A stretch of DNA of 44,145 bases, taken from the IMG/VR virus record IMGVR_UViG_3300027963_000116, positions 1 through 44,145 of that record; one strand, written 5' to 3'. This DNA is from a virus. Of the stretch, positions 33,032-40,801 are shown piece after piece. The notes under the pieces were generated by a model. That model ran no database searches and was not told the DNA's origin. It saw nothing but the letters and a program-made list of their open reading frames with translations. Both the position numbers and the translations under genes were made by a program. Position 1 is the stretch's first letter, and the number at the start of each line of letters is the position of its first letter.

Positions 33032-34114
33032 TTACAGTTCAGCCGTTACAAGGTAGTGATAACTACTTCCACCATAACCAGATTGGTTTGCAGTTACGCC
33101 AAATCCGTTTGCTGAAGATTGACCAACAGTCCCACTAATATTGTTTGTATCTTGCACAGCATATGTTGTAAAAGTAACTTTAGCCGCTGTTCCAGCGACA
33201 TCATAAAAAGAAATTGTTGGAGTGGTTCTCATTTGTTGTTTAAATTGGGTGCTTTGATAAATTTCGCCAGTACCGTTCACACCAGCACATCCTGTTCTTC
33301 CAATAATGCCATTAAAACTTATGTTAGAACCGGGCGCTGTCCCATATGGATACGTGGTCTGGCAATAGCGTTCACACAAATATTTTTCTAACCCAAACGG
33401 GCAGTACTCAAATGGGGATGCTGTTGTCCCTGCTTCTAGTTGCACACCTGTGAAATACATTGTTGCGCCATTGGTTGAAACAAAATCGACCCCTCCAGTT
33501 GGCCCCCAATAATCACCAGCCGCCCATGCACCAGCAGTATTTCTATATGAACTTACCGCCCCAAGACAAAACCGAACAACCAACCCTGTGCCATTTGTTG
33601 TTAACCATGTTCCAGATGTGTCACCAGCAATAGTTATTGTTTTATATTCAAAGGTATTTGCAGAATTGATAGTAAAACTAAATGGGTAGGAACGATTTTG
33701 AGCAGAATTAGTAACACAACCGCCCATTGTTCCAGTAAGACTTGAACGAACCCAAAACGATAAAGTAACTGCTGAAGCGCCAGCCGCACCCCAACTTAAA
33801 TCGTATGTATTTAGCCCTTCAACTTGTTGTTGCCATCCAAAGCGGTCAGAACCAGTTAAAGAATATGCAGACAATGAGGTTAAAAGCGTAGAGTTTTTAA
33901 AACCAGTAGCGGTAGTTGTTGATTGTTGTATGCTAAATTTACTTCCAGCAGTTAAAACTGATTGCCACCTATCAAGTTGATATGAACCATCAGAAGTAAC
34001 AGTAACACTAGCCCCCGCATTACGCTGGTCAATCACCATAGCGCCATTGATGATGCGGTTGCGGAAGGTTACGTTGTTTGAGCCGCTCTGTGCGATGTTT
34101 ACTGCTAGTGTCAT
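33032..34114 (-). CDS. tail fibre/adhesin, copy 2 of duplicated pair
   Basis: 360 residues; TAGGATA upstream. N-terminus [39 protein letters not shown] is the same anchor as the gene at 31815-32855. The central beta domain is also shared ([44 protein letters not shown]) and so is GATMYFTGVQLEAGTTASPFEYCPFGLEKYLCERY. The C-terminus diverges (QTTYPYGTAPGSN..., ending HYLVTAEL), consistent with different receptor specificity. Followed 9 bases later by the 55-residue partner gene. Receptor binding inferred. Confidence 0.75.
   Translation of the reverse strand: MTLAVNIAQSGSNNVTFRNRIINGAMVIDQRNAGASVTVTSDGSYQLDRWQSVLTAGSKFSIQQSTTTATGFKNSTLLTSLSAYSLTGSDRFGWQQQVEGLNTYDLSWGAAGASAVTLSFWVRSSLTGTMGGCVTNSAQNRSYPFSFTINSANTFEYKTITIAGDTSGTWLTTNGTGLVVRFCLGAVSSYRNTAGAWAAGDYWGPTGGVDFVSTNGATMYFTGVQLEAGTTASPFEYCPFGLEKYLCERYCQTTYPYGTAPGSNISFNGIIGRTGCAGVNGTGEIYQSTQFKQQMRTTPTISFYDVAGTAAKVTFTTYAVQDTNNISGTVGQSSANGFGVTANQSGYGGSSYHYLVTAEL
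34011..34060 (-). repeat. 50-bp near-identical repeat in fibre anchor module, copy 2
   Basis: Second copy of the repeat at 32743-32792 (48 of 50 bases identical), encoding the conserved anchor of the duplicate fibre. The third-position identity is higher than in the surrounding fibre sequence. Confidence 0.8.
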
Positions 34115-34117
34115 GTT

Positions 34118-35200
34118 TTATCCTACTAAATAGCCGCCAAACCAAGTCCAAGTAGAGTCGCCACCATATGCAGTTACTGTGGCTCCAGAATTATTTCTAA
34201 CAGTTACCAAATCTCCAGAAGCCAAATTTGCTATAGCCGTTAATCGCACTTCCGCATAACTACCATATCCGTTATAGTTTGCTTGATAAATCATGCGCCC
34301 ACTGCTTGCTTGAGCAGTACCATTAACTGCTAATACTGCTTCCATGTATGAACTTCCACTAGTTAAACCCGTCCAAAGCACGCAAAAAGTAAATGTATAA
34401 ACACCTGCTACTGGCGCTGTAAATGTTCCCGTAGAAGTACTGTAGTTACTGCCAATATTAAAATTTGTTACCGCTGTTGTAGTATTAAAAATAACAATTC
34501 CGCCTTGGGCAACGCTTGCGTTGGAGCCAACATACGCCCTAAATGCTGGGCGAAGCGGTGTTAAAGGGTAACCAGCGGAAGTAAGATTAAGCGCAGTAGT
34601 GCCGTTGTTGGTTTGTAATGTCAATGCAGTAGCCGCAGGACTTGTAATCGTAGGCACAGTCTCTGTACCCGTAACCACCAAATTACCGCTAATAGTCCCG
34701 CCTGTTGTCGGTATAGCATTCAACACCGAACTTACATAGAAGCTAATTGTGGTGATGGTGTCACCTGCTGTTGCCGCGTTAGTCAAGACTACCGTTGTGC
34801 CTGTTGTGGCTGTGTAGTCTGATGTTGGTAAATAGACACCGTTTCTGTATACGTCTACATAACCCACTGTGTAAGAAGGTATGGTGAATGATGTCTGTCC
34901 TGCCGTGGCAGTTGTGTTCGTTACGGTTCTGTAGGCTGTAGTCGTTACTCCGCTGGCTGGGATGCCAAGGTATCTTACGCTAATGTTGCTTGTACCGCTT
35001 GGTGGCGCGGCTGAGAAGGTCAGGGTTGTGCCTGATACAGAATAGGTTGATGGGTCTTGGAGTACACCAGTAACGGCAACGATGATTGAAGACGTATTGG
35101 CAGGAGCCACCGTCATGGTGTACGCTGTTTGTGAGCCTGTCCCGCTGAACGTGTCAGTCAGGAAGGCTGCTGAGATTGGGGCGTTGCCTATGTAACTCAC
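34118..35200 (-). CDS. tail fibre protein with C-terminal C1q-like domain
   Basis: 360 residues from GTG 35200, which overlaps the upstream TGA (GTGA) and has GGAG before it. The N-terminal part (MSYIGNAPISAAFLTDTFSGTGSQTAYTMTVAPANTSSIIVAVTGVLQDP) is the beta module common in phage fibres, followed by a second related module near 90-150. The C-terminal 130 residues (PAFRAYVGSN..., TGTFTAPVAGVYTFTFC, ending WTWFGGYLVG) match the C1q/TNF-like jelly roll, which trimerises and binds ligands. Near-identical C-terminal style occurs at 36332-37405. Host recognition is likely. Confidence 0.75.
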   Translation of the reverse strand: MSYIGNAPISAAFLTDTFSGTGSQTAYTMTVAPANTSSIIVAVTGVLQDPSTYSVSGTTLTFSAAPPSGTSNISVRYLGIPASGVTTTAYRTVTNTTATAGQTSFTIPSYTVGYVDVYRNGVYLPTSDYTATTGTTVVLTNAATAGDTITTISFYVSSVLNAIPTTGGTISGNLVVTGTETVPTITSPAATALTLQTNNGTTALNLTSAGYPLTPLRPAFRAYVGSNASVAQGGIVIFNTTTAVTNFNIGSNYSTSTGTFTAPVAGVYTFTFCVLWTGLTSGSSYMEAVLAVNGTAQASSGRMIYQANYNGYGSYAEVRLTAIANLASGDLVTVRNNSGATVTAYGGDSTWTWFGGYLVG

Positions 35201-35487
35201 TTGGGATACTCCTGTTTCACCGCATCAATAGCGGCTTTCCATGCGTCATAGCCGCCGTGGTAGAGCAGGTCAAACTGGTCAGCAAATGATGGATAGGCTT
35301 GCTGGCGCTTACGTTGATAGTCTTTAGCGTCATAGTCTGCTTGAAGACGGACAATTTCTGCATCAATTTCTGCATCTGTCGGGCGTTCTTGGCTATTAGT
35401 TTCAAACCAATCAACAGAACCGCCTTCTTTAATACCAAATCCACAAGTTGGGCGTAAAGAATGTATAGCATTAAATTTGTCCGTCAT
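35197..35487 (-). CDS. fibre-associated small protein with FADQFDLLYHGG motif
   Basis: 96 residues, GGAGA upstream. A short N-terminus is followed by a helical acidic region (PTDAEIDAEIVRLQADYDAKDYQRKRQQAYP) and SFADQFDLLYHGGYDAWKAAIDAVKQEYPK. The 'YPS..DQ.D.L.HGG' end is typical of small phage tail proteins in fibre operons, often compared with fibre-assembly factors. Start and stop overlap the neighbouring fibre genes by 4 bases each, so it is co-translated with them. Role inferred from context. Confidence 0.7.
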   Translation of the reverse strand: MTDKFNAIHSLRPTCGFGIKEGGSVDWFETNSQERPTDAEIDAEIVRLQADYDAKDYQRKRQQAYPSFADQFDLLYHGGYDAWKAAIDAVKQEYPK

Positions 35488-36068
35488 GCCGCAATCTCCA
35501 TCAAAATAACAGTACTTGAACTTGTATAACTATTATCAGCGCCTCTTCTGTTGTAATACATTGTCCTTGGTGAATTAGGTAACGCCATTAATTTATAGGT
35601 TGTTGCGCTTGTTGTTGCTGGTGAATCAAGATACATAAAGTTAGCAGTAAAAGCATCTGTAGAACCTTGGTTCATTAAAGGAATAAAAGTAGCATTAGTA
35701 GAACTTGCGCCTGTACCAGCGGCTATTGCAGTTGAATTTCTATAAAGCTGCACACCTATATCTGCCGCCGCATCCGAACTACAGCACCCTAAATTTACAC
35801 AAACTAAAATTTTACTAGTGGCACTTGTTGGGGTAATTGCAGTGTTTAAATAAACAATATAGTCCCCCCTAGGAAATATGGCTTGCGTTGTATCCCAAGT
35901 TTGCACCACTTGCAAAATAGACCCCGTAGGCAAAGCCGCCCTAGCCAAAGCAGTCGCATTGCTCAAGTTAATAGCCGAAGGCGTACCTAAGTTTGGTGTA
36001 GTAAGCGCTGGCGATGTCAGGCTTAGTGGGGCGTTTAACCCGTTTTGTCCAATCGTACTAATAGGCAT
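35484..36068 (-). CDS. tail fibre-like protein
   Basis: 194 residues. The N-terminus (PLSLTSPALTTPNLGTPSAINLSNATALARAALPTGSILQVVQTW) is a linker plus beta module frequent in phage fibre tips, where TTPNLGTPSA is a recurrent element. The rest is beta-rich (ATSKILVCVNLGCCSSDAAADIGVQLYRNST), ending TVILMEIAA. It is compact and resembles a small fibre-tip lectin-like or C1q-related fold. Linked to its neighbours by overlaps. Receptor binding is inferred. Confidence 0.65.
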   Translation of the reverse strand: MPISTIGQNGLNAPLSLTSPALTTPNLGTPSAINLSNATALARAALPTGSILQVVQTWDTTQAIFPRGDYIVYLNTAITPTSATSKILVCVNLGCCSSDAAADIGVQLYRNSTAIAAGTGASSTNATFIPLMNQGSTDAFTANFMYLDSPATTSATTYKLMALPNSPRTMYYNRRGADNSYTSSSTVILMEIAA

Positions 36069-36328
36069 TATCTGTTCTCCAGCGCTTCCAACTCTGCTTG
36101 ACGTTCTGCGGCTGACTTGATTGGTGCGGCTAAGACAATGTCGTCTTTAGTTCCTGTTATGGGTTGACCAGCAGCCAACAAACGCTGAACTTCTGAGGCT
36201 ACAATTTCTTCAATAGCAATACGGCATCGGTTATGGACTACGTTATCTATCCATTCTTGGGCATCCATTGCGACTACATGGATTGCTTTGTCTTCAGCAG
36301 CAGAAAGTGTGATTGTGTATGTTGCCAT
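36068..36328 (-). CDS. small hypothetical protein in fibre cluster
   Basis: 86 residues; TAGGATAAATC precedes the ATG. TYTITLSAAEDKAIHVVAMDAQEWIDNVVHNRCRIAIEEIVASEVQ suggests a short strand followed by two helices with a DAQEWI.N..HNRC core I have seen in other phage structural clusters. The C-terminus (KSAAERQAELEALENR) is a charged helix. No enzyme motif. Probably a small virion or fibre-assembly protein. Function unknown. Confidence 0.6.
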   Translation of the reverse strand: MATYTITLSAAEDKAIHVVAMDAQEWIDNVVHNRCRIAIEEIVASEVQRLLAAGQPITGTKDDIVLAAPIKSAAERQAELEALENR

Positions 36329-36331
36329 GAT

Positions 36332-37405
36332 TTATCCTAGTAAATAACCACCAAATTTTGTTTGTGAGGCAGATATATGAATGCTTCCTGTTTCTACGTA
36401 TAAATTAACGTAATCTCCAGCGCTTAATGACATTGTTATTGTTGAATTTCCAATGGTGTTATAACCTGTTAAAGTCAGTTGCCATTCAGTTGCAACAGAT
36501 TGTTGCGCACCATTTTTATTAAAATTTAGTTTATAAGTGGCGGAAGTTCCACCTGTGTTGTATGTTGCTGTTACATAAAACAAATAGATTCCAGCCACAG
36601 GAGCGGTAAATCTTCCGTTAGAAGTTGTGTAGTTAGTCCCAATATCAAAATCTTTGGTATCAAAAATTAAATTATTTCCACCGGTTGTGTTTGTGCCGCC
36701 GCTACCTGTTGCTCTAAAGGCAGGTTGATATGGTGTTATTACCCGACCGCTAGAGTCGATACGCATACGCTCTGAGTTGTTAGTGCCAAATACCATTGGG
36801 TATGCACCTGTACCAAGCAATGTTGCCCCGTAAGCGGCACTTAATATTTGGTTACCAGCACTATTGTCTAAGCCAACATAAAAGTTTTGACCTGTGTTGC
36901 TAAAAATTTGATAAGCCGCATTTGTTCCAGTTGTAGAAGAAATGCGTTGATTTGCAGTAGTTCCTTGCACATCTAACTTATAACTTGGCGAAGTAGTACC
37001 AATCCCCACATTCTGACTTGTGTCCACCGTAACCGCAGTCGTATTGCCCGAACCAGTCTGTAGCGTTAGGCTTGAGTTACCGCTGGCTATGTTGGTAATG
37101 TTTCCCAAGGCGGTTGTGTTTACCGTACCCTGACCCGGTGCAATTACCTGAGTTATTGGGCTTGTGTAGTACACATAAATGTTGTTAGTCCCGCTCAACG
37201 GAGCAGAAGTGAACGTGATGGTGTTGCTACTGACTGTGTATGCTGAACTGGGGTTCTGGGCTACGTTGTCAATCGTGACTTGGACTTGGGCCACAGATGC
37301 GACTGGGCGAGACAGCGTAAATGCCGTGGTTGACCCGTTACCGCTGAAGAAGTCAACGGCTGGGGTGAACGCCTGTTGTGTGGGGGAGTTACCGATTGAT
37401 GCCAT
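36332..37405 (-). CDS. tail fibre protein with C-terminal C1q-like domain
   Basis: 357 residues. The N-terminal module (SIGNSPTQQAFTPAVDFFSGNGSTTAFTLSRPVASVAQVQVTIDNVAQNP) is related to that of the gene at 34118-35200. A central linker contains NVGIGTTSPSYKLDVQGTTANQRIS, a fibre element usually placed before a trimeric tip domain. The C-terminus (PAFRATGSGGTN..., NGRFTAPVAGIYLFYVTATYN, ending KFGGYLLG) is C1q-like, paralogous to the 34118-35200 C-terminus. It overlaps no gene but begins one base after the previous stop. Receptor binding is likely. Confidence 0.75.
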   Translation of the reverse strand: MASIGNSPTQQAFTPAVDFFSGNGSTTAFTLSRPVASVAQVQVTIDNVAQNPSSAYTVSSNTITFTSAPLSGTNNIYVYYTSPITQVIAPGQGTVNTTALGNITNIASGNSSLTLQTGSGNTTAVTVDTSQNVGIGTTSPSYKLDVQGTTANQRISSTTGTNAAYQIFSNTGQNFYVGLDNSAGNQILSAAYGATLLGTGAYPMVFGTNNSERMRIDSSGRVITPYQPAFRATGSGGTNTTGGNNLIFDTKDFDIGTNYTTSNGRFTAPVAGIYLFYVTATYNTGGTSATYKLNFNKNGAQQSVATEWQLTLTGYNTIGNSTITMSLSAGDYVNLYVETGSIHISASQTKFGGYLLG

Positions 37406-37729
37406 TTAGACCGCCGTCAATCCAGATACCCAAGCATCGGCTGATGTAGCCGCGCTTGCTACTACTACCAAAGCATCACTTGCTTGCAAAATAAGCCTGT
37501 TACCTTGGATTACCTCTAGTGACCCGCCAACCGCTACGGTGGCTGTCTCTACCACATAGTAGTTAACTGCTGAACGGGTAATGTAGACATCACAAGTAAT
37601 GGGTGAAGTAGAAGTGTTAGACACCACAAGGCTGGCTATAGCCAATGTGCCAGAAGCGACTGTTGTAACGGTTGAACCGCCAGTGCTTATGTTCTTTACT
37701 CCATACGATACGTTGGTGTAGGTTGCCAT
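37406..37729 (-). CDS. small beta-rich virion/fibre-associated protein
   Basis: 107 residues. The sequence is alternating beta strands (IASLVVSNTSTSPITCDVYITRSAVNYYVVETATVAVGGSLEVIQGNRLILQASDALVVVASAA), consistent with a small beta sandwich. I recall similar proteins in structural clusters of aquatic phages. No catalytic residue pattern. Probably a tail decoration or fibre-attachment protein, by inference from position. Confidence that it is a gene is good, function low. Confidence 0.6.
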   Translation of the reverse strand: MATYTNVSYGVKNISTGGSTVTTVASGTLAIASLVVSNTSTSPITCDVYITRSAVNYYVVETATVAVGGSLEVIQGNRLILQASDALVVVASAATSADAWVSGLTAV

Positions 37730-37732
37730 TTC

Positions 37733-38110
37733 TTATCCCATCATAAAAGCTAAGTAGTACGCTTGGTCAAGGATGTTCTGCGTACCGGGGGTGTTAGTTA
37801 CTGAATACTCAGCAGGGTAAGCTACAAAGACATCTTTCGTGCCCGCACTAAAATTAAGTGCTGAAGGCTGTGTAGCTGAACTGTTTGATAACACCGTTGT
37901 GCGGGCTAGGGTTGTCCCTGATGAGGTGTAAGTGCCAATACCTACTTCCCACTCAGACCCACTTTGGCTTGCAATCGTATAGTACGTGGTGTTTGCATTC
38001 CCAATGATGGCAAAAGACTGAAACCCAGTTGATGCGCCAAGCAGAGTCACTGTTCCCGTACCAGCCGTTGTGGTAGTTTCTTTTACCCTGTTCGCAAGTA
38101 CAAAAGCCAT
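37733..38110 (-). CDS. beta-rich fibre module protein
   Basis: 125 residues; AAAGGATTTAC before the [50 protein letters not shown]...[18 protein letters not shown] is a common phage fibre module, usually found inside longer fibres as a repeated unit; here it stands alone. The C-terminus ends in [13 protein letters not shown]. Likely a fibre or attachment subunit next to the other fibre genes. Function inferred from family style and context. Confidence 0.65.
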   Translation of the reverse strand: MAFVLANRVKETTTTAGTGTVTLLGASTGFQSFAIIGNANTTYYTIASQSGSEWEVGIGTYTSSGTTLARTTVLSNSSATQPSALNFSAGTKDVFVAYPAEYSVTNTPGTQNILDQAYYLAFMMG

Positions 38111-38119
38111 GTAAATCCT

Positions 38120-38929
38120 TTAAGGCGTGTTAACTAAAACCCAATTGGATGTTTCCGAATTATCCACCAAAGCCCAGTTAGAAGTTTCAGAATTATCCAC
38201 TAATATCCAATAAATAGCGACCACAGTACCCACTGAGCCTACAGCCTGTACACCAGTCAACGCAAAAGATTTAGCAACACCAACTGTTCCTACCGCGCCA
38301 ACAGCTTGAACGCCTGTTATGGCAAACGTTTTTCCGGGGACTACCGTACCCACTGCCCCAGAAGCAACCACGCCTGTTAGAGCAATAGTGATAGACGGCT
38401 CTACTGTTCCAACTGAACCAATCGCCTCGTCACCGCTAGTCGCATCAGACTCGTTGTAGATGACCGTACCAACCGCGCCAGAAGCCACAACCCCAGCCAG
38501 AGCAATTGTGATACTAGGAACGACCGTGCCTACTGCGCCGTCCGCTTGAACACCTGTTAGCGCAAATATCTTATTTGGGGTGAGCGTACCTGTAGTACCG
38601 TTAGCGTGAACACCCGCTATTAATGGGAAATTGGTTTCGTCTACAGAGCCAACGTCTGCGTTAGATAAAACACCAGTTAAAGCTACTGCTTGACTTTGCG
38701 TAACAGAGCCAACACTGCCAGTTGCGGATACACCCGTAATGGCAACAGTGATTTCTACTGTTACAGACCCAACAGCACCCGTTGCCTCAACCCCTGTAAG
38801 CGCTATTGTGATATTGGGAACAACCGTTCCAACCGCACCAGTCGCAGCTACGCCCGTCAGGGCAACAACAACTGTGTTTTCCCCTAATGACGCAAACGGG
38901 GCTTGTGCATATGCGGAGATACCAAACAT
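38120..38929 (-). CDS. fibre-like protein built of eleven exact 20-residue repeats
   Basis: 269 residues. After a 22-residue N-terminus (MFGISAYAQAPFASLGENT), residues 23-242 are eleven consecutive 20-residue units with no insertion or deletion. The consensus is A-[LI]-T-G-V-x-A-x-G-[AS]-V-G-[TS]-V. The periodicity suggests a beta-solenoid or extended fibre stalk with Gly-Val turns. The C-terminus holds two copies of LVDNSETSNW. No enzymatic motif. Repeats in phage proteins often form long stalks for receptor contact. DNA repeats (660 bp) are imperfect at nucleotide level, so no recent slippage is apparent. Confidence 0.7.
   Translation of the reverse strand: MFGISAYAQAPFASLGENTVVVALTGVAATGAVGTVVPNITIALTGVEATGAVGSVTVEITVAITGVSATGSVGSVTQSQAVALTGVLSNADVGSVDETNFPLIAGVHANGTTGTLTPNKIFALTGVQADGAVGTVVPSITIALAGVVASGAVGTVIYNESDATSGDEAIGSVGTVEPSITIALTGVVASGAVGTVVPGKTFAITGVQAVGAVGTVGVAKSFALTGVQAVGSVGTVVAIYWILVDNSETSNWALVDNSETSNWVLVNTP
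38204..38863 (-). repeat. eleven tandem 60-bp (20-codon) repeats
   Basis: In-frame tandem units coding for residues 23-242 of the protein at 38120-38929. All units are exactly 60 bp; sequence divergence between units is moderate, with units 4, 5, 7 and 8 the most changed. Confidence 0.85.
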
Positions 38930-38954
38930 GGTCTACGGCTTACGCCGCCTCCGC

Positions 38955-39431
38955 TTAGGTTGTTGCCAGACGCAGTAACGCGGTTGATGTGGTGTTGGCT
39001 GGCATCGTTAAAGTGAACGTGCCCGCAGTAATGGTCTGACTACCAAAGGTATGAACAGAGACCGCTTTATTACTCTGCGAAGAGTTATAAATTAACACCG
39101 CGTCAAAGGCTGTGGCTAAAGTCACCGAGGTGTATACAAGCGAAGCTGAAGGCGTAAAGAACGCCACGCCCGCTGTAGATGATGCGTTAGTCGCTGTAGG
39201 AGGAGTTGCAGCCGTGACCGCTATACCACCTGCGGTGTACCCAGTACCAGAGACTTCTCCAGTTGCCGAATATGCCGTAGTAGATGCGTTGTAAGTAGCA
39301 GATGCCAAATACAAAGCGGCTTTAAAAGAGTCGGTTGCGCTCGTTCCACGGGTTGGTGCAGTACCAAAATTATGAGTCGCAGTCATTAACTCGCCCATGA
39401 ACGAGGTTGTCATTGATTGGGTATTAGCCAT
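38955..39431 (-). CDS. beta-rich structural protein, paralogue of 39636-40058
   Basis: 158 residues; AAAGGAAATATC before the ATG. The sequence contains FKAALYLASATYNASTTAYSATGEVSGTGYTAGGIAVTAA and ends with TITAGTFTLTMPANTTSTALLRLATT. The same plan occurs in the gene at 39636-40058 (FYLALYTNSATLNEDTTAYTATGEASGGNYVAGG and a matching end), so the two are duplicates. Proteins of this style occur in phage head or tail fibre clusters. Function unproven; decoration or fibre base is inference. Confidence 0.65.
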   Translation of the reverse strand: MANTQSMTTSFMGELMTATHNFGTAPTRGTSATDSFKAALYLASATYNASTTAYSATGEVSGTGYTAGGIAVTAATPPTATNASSTAGVAFFTPSASLVYTSVTLATAFDAVLIYNSSQSNKAVSVHTFGSQTITAGTFTLTMPANTTSTALLRLATT

Positions 39432-39441
39432 GATATTTCCT

Positions 39442-39636
39442 TTATGCTAAAGAAGCTGTTTCGCCACCAGCAAAAGTGGGCATTTTTTTCAAGGTCACAT
39501 GTGCAGAACGATGAACAAGTTCACCCTCTAGCCAGTACTCCACCCATGTGGTGAGTTCGTTGTCGTTGTCCACGGTTCCTTCTCGCTTTTCAAGCAAAGA
39601 ATCGTCCATGTCGCCTTTAGTGGTTGTTACTAACAT
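39442..39636 (-). CDS. small hypothetical between paralogous structural genes
   Basis: 64 residues; AAGGATTTC before the ATG, start overlapping the upstream stop (TAATG). The sequence is acidic in the middle (DDSLLEKREGTVDNDNELTTWVEYWLEGELVHRSAHVTLKK) and reads like a small beta domain. No known motif. It sits between the two duplicated beta-rich genes, so it may be part of the same structure. Function unknown. Confidence 0.6.
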   Translation of the reverse strand: MLVTTTKGDMDDSLLEKREGTVDNDNELTTWVEYWLEGELVHRSAHVTLKKMPTFAGGETASLA

Positions 39637-40058
39637 TATGAAATCCTTATGATTGCTGATGTATTAGTGACTGCTGGGAATTGTACGGTAAATGTGGCTG
39701 TAGAGGTCTTATCTGCGCCAAAATCTAAGACACAAACCGCTGGATTTCCGCCACCGCTTAGATAGATTAACGCACCCCGTGCAGTTATTGCACCTGTCCA
39801 TGATGTGTTGTTAAACGAAATAAACGCTGTGTCTCCATTACCCACCGTTGGGACTTGGGCTATCGTCAATAAATTACCGCCCGCTACATAGTTGCCACCA
39901 GACGCTTCGCCCGTAGCAGTGTATGCAGTTGTATCTTCATTGAGAGTGGCTGAGTTGGTATACAACGCCAAATAAAAACTACCAGACGTAAAGTTAAACG
40001 TGCCATTCATCAAGCCCGTCTTAAACGTATTGCAGGTAAAGTTGCCTGTAAACGCCAT
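39636..40058 (-). CDS. beta-rich structural protein, paralogue of 38955-39431
   Basis: 140 residues. Conserved stretch FYLALYTNSATLNEDTTAYTATGEASGGNYVAGGNLLTIAQ, then WTGAITARGALIYLSGGGNPAVCVLDFGADKTSTATFTVQFPAVTNTSAIIRIS. It aligns with the downstream paralogue over the TAY-[ST]-ATGE-[AV]-SG core and the final beta strands. Coupled to neighbouring genes by overlaps at both ends. Likely a virion decoration or fibre-related protein; role inferred. Confidence 0.65.
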   Translation of the reverse strand: MAFTGNFTCNTFKTGLMNGTFNFTSGSFYLALYTNSATLNEDTTAYTATGEASGGNYVAGGNLLTIAQVPTVGNGDTAFISFNNTSWTGAITARGALIYLSGGGNPAVCVLDFGADKTSTATFTVQFPAVTNTSAIIRIS

Positions 40059-40801
40059 TATTGGACTCCATTATTCTGCGGTAGCGGAGCCACGCGAGCC
40101 TGACCACTGCGGTACGCATCACTGCGCTCCAGACCATCTCCAAGACGTTTAGCTAGTGCTAGTGCTTCCTTGTACTTGGCATCATAGAAAGCCATGATGT
40201 CCGGTTCGCCCTTCATGTAGGTGTACGCTTCAACTAATGCACCATAAAGAAGAACAGTATCAAAGTTATCACCCAACCATGTAGTTAAGGCTGTGGTGAT
40301 TGACTCAGGATAGTAGTAATAATGCAGTTCTACATAATAAGATGCGTCTGGCGTTGGGCCAAGAATTAGTGACAACTCGTTTGTAATAGTCACTCCGTTT
40401 ATTCTTGGACCAAACAAGGCGTAGTATTTTGGCTCACCCGTGCTGTTAGGAGTTGGATACGCCTGACGTATAAAGTTAACGTCTTTGTTCAATAAGTATT
40501 CAAACGTACCTGTATCTAAATTGATAGGGCTACCAGTAGCCCCCGTCACCAACGCTAGAGAATACACAGATAAGAAATCATCAGGAAGAGAAACGTATTT
40601 GTTGTTGGCTGTGATGGCTGAATATTGGTTCTTGCGAATGGATGGAAACTGTACCGTGTTGTAAATGCGTTGTTCAGCCTGCGTAATAAAACGATTTATT
40701 TGCGTTGTTGAAGACACAACCGTGCTGTCCGCCAAAGTGGTAGACGGAAAGTTGTTCTCCGTATAGGTCTGAATTGCCGTTACTAACTCGGAATAGTTCA
40801 T
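40058..40801 (-). CDS. head-tail adaptor-like (gp4/SU10-type) protein
   Basis: 247 residues. NYSELVTAIQTYTENNFPSTTLADSTVVSSTTQINRFITQAEQRIYNTVQFPSIRKNQYSAITANNKYVSLPDDFLSVYSLALV is typical of phage neck adaptors: helical start with QAE.RIY, then 'LPDDFL'. A later segment has PEPKYYALFGPRINGV-like strands, EL.LILGP-type strands, and a helical end (YDAKYKEALALAKRLGDGLERSD). This organisation matches adaptor proteins that dock to the portal in short-tailed phages. It starts 3 bases into the previous gene's end. Assignment is by pattern, no structure. Confidence 0.7.
   Translation of the reverse strand: MNYSELVTAIQTYTENNFPSTTLADSTVVSSTTQINRFITQAEQRIYNTVQFPSIRKNQYSAITANNKYVSLPDDFLSVYSLALVTGATGSPINLDTGTFEYLLNKDVNFIRQAYPTPNSTGEPKYYALFGPRINGVTITNELSLILGPTPDASYYVELHYYYYPESITTALTTWLGDNFDTVLLYGALVEAYTYMKGEPDIMAFYDAKYKEALALAKRLGDGLERSDAYRSGQARVAPLPQNNGVQ

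Noticed and set aside
38204-38863. Tandem repeats considered as a CRISPR array
   Set aside because: Repeats are in-frame coding units of 60 bp without spacers; not a CRISPR.
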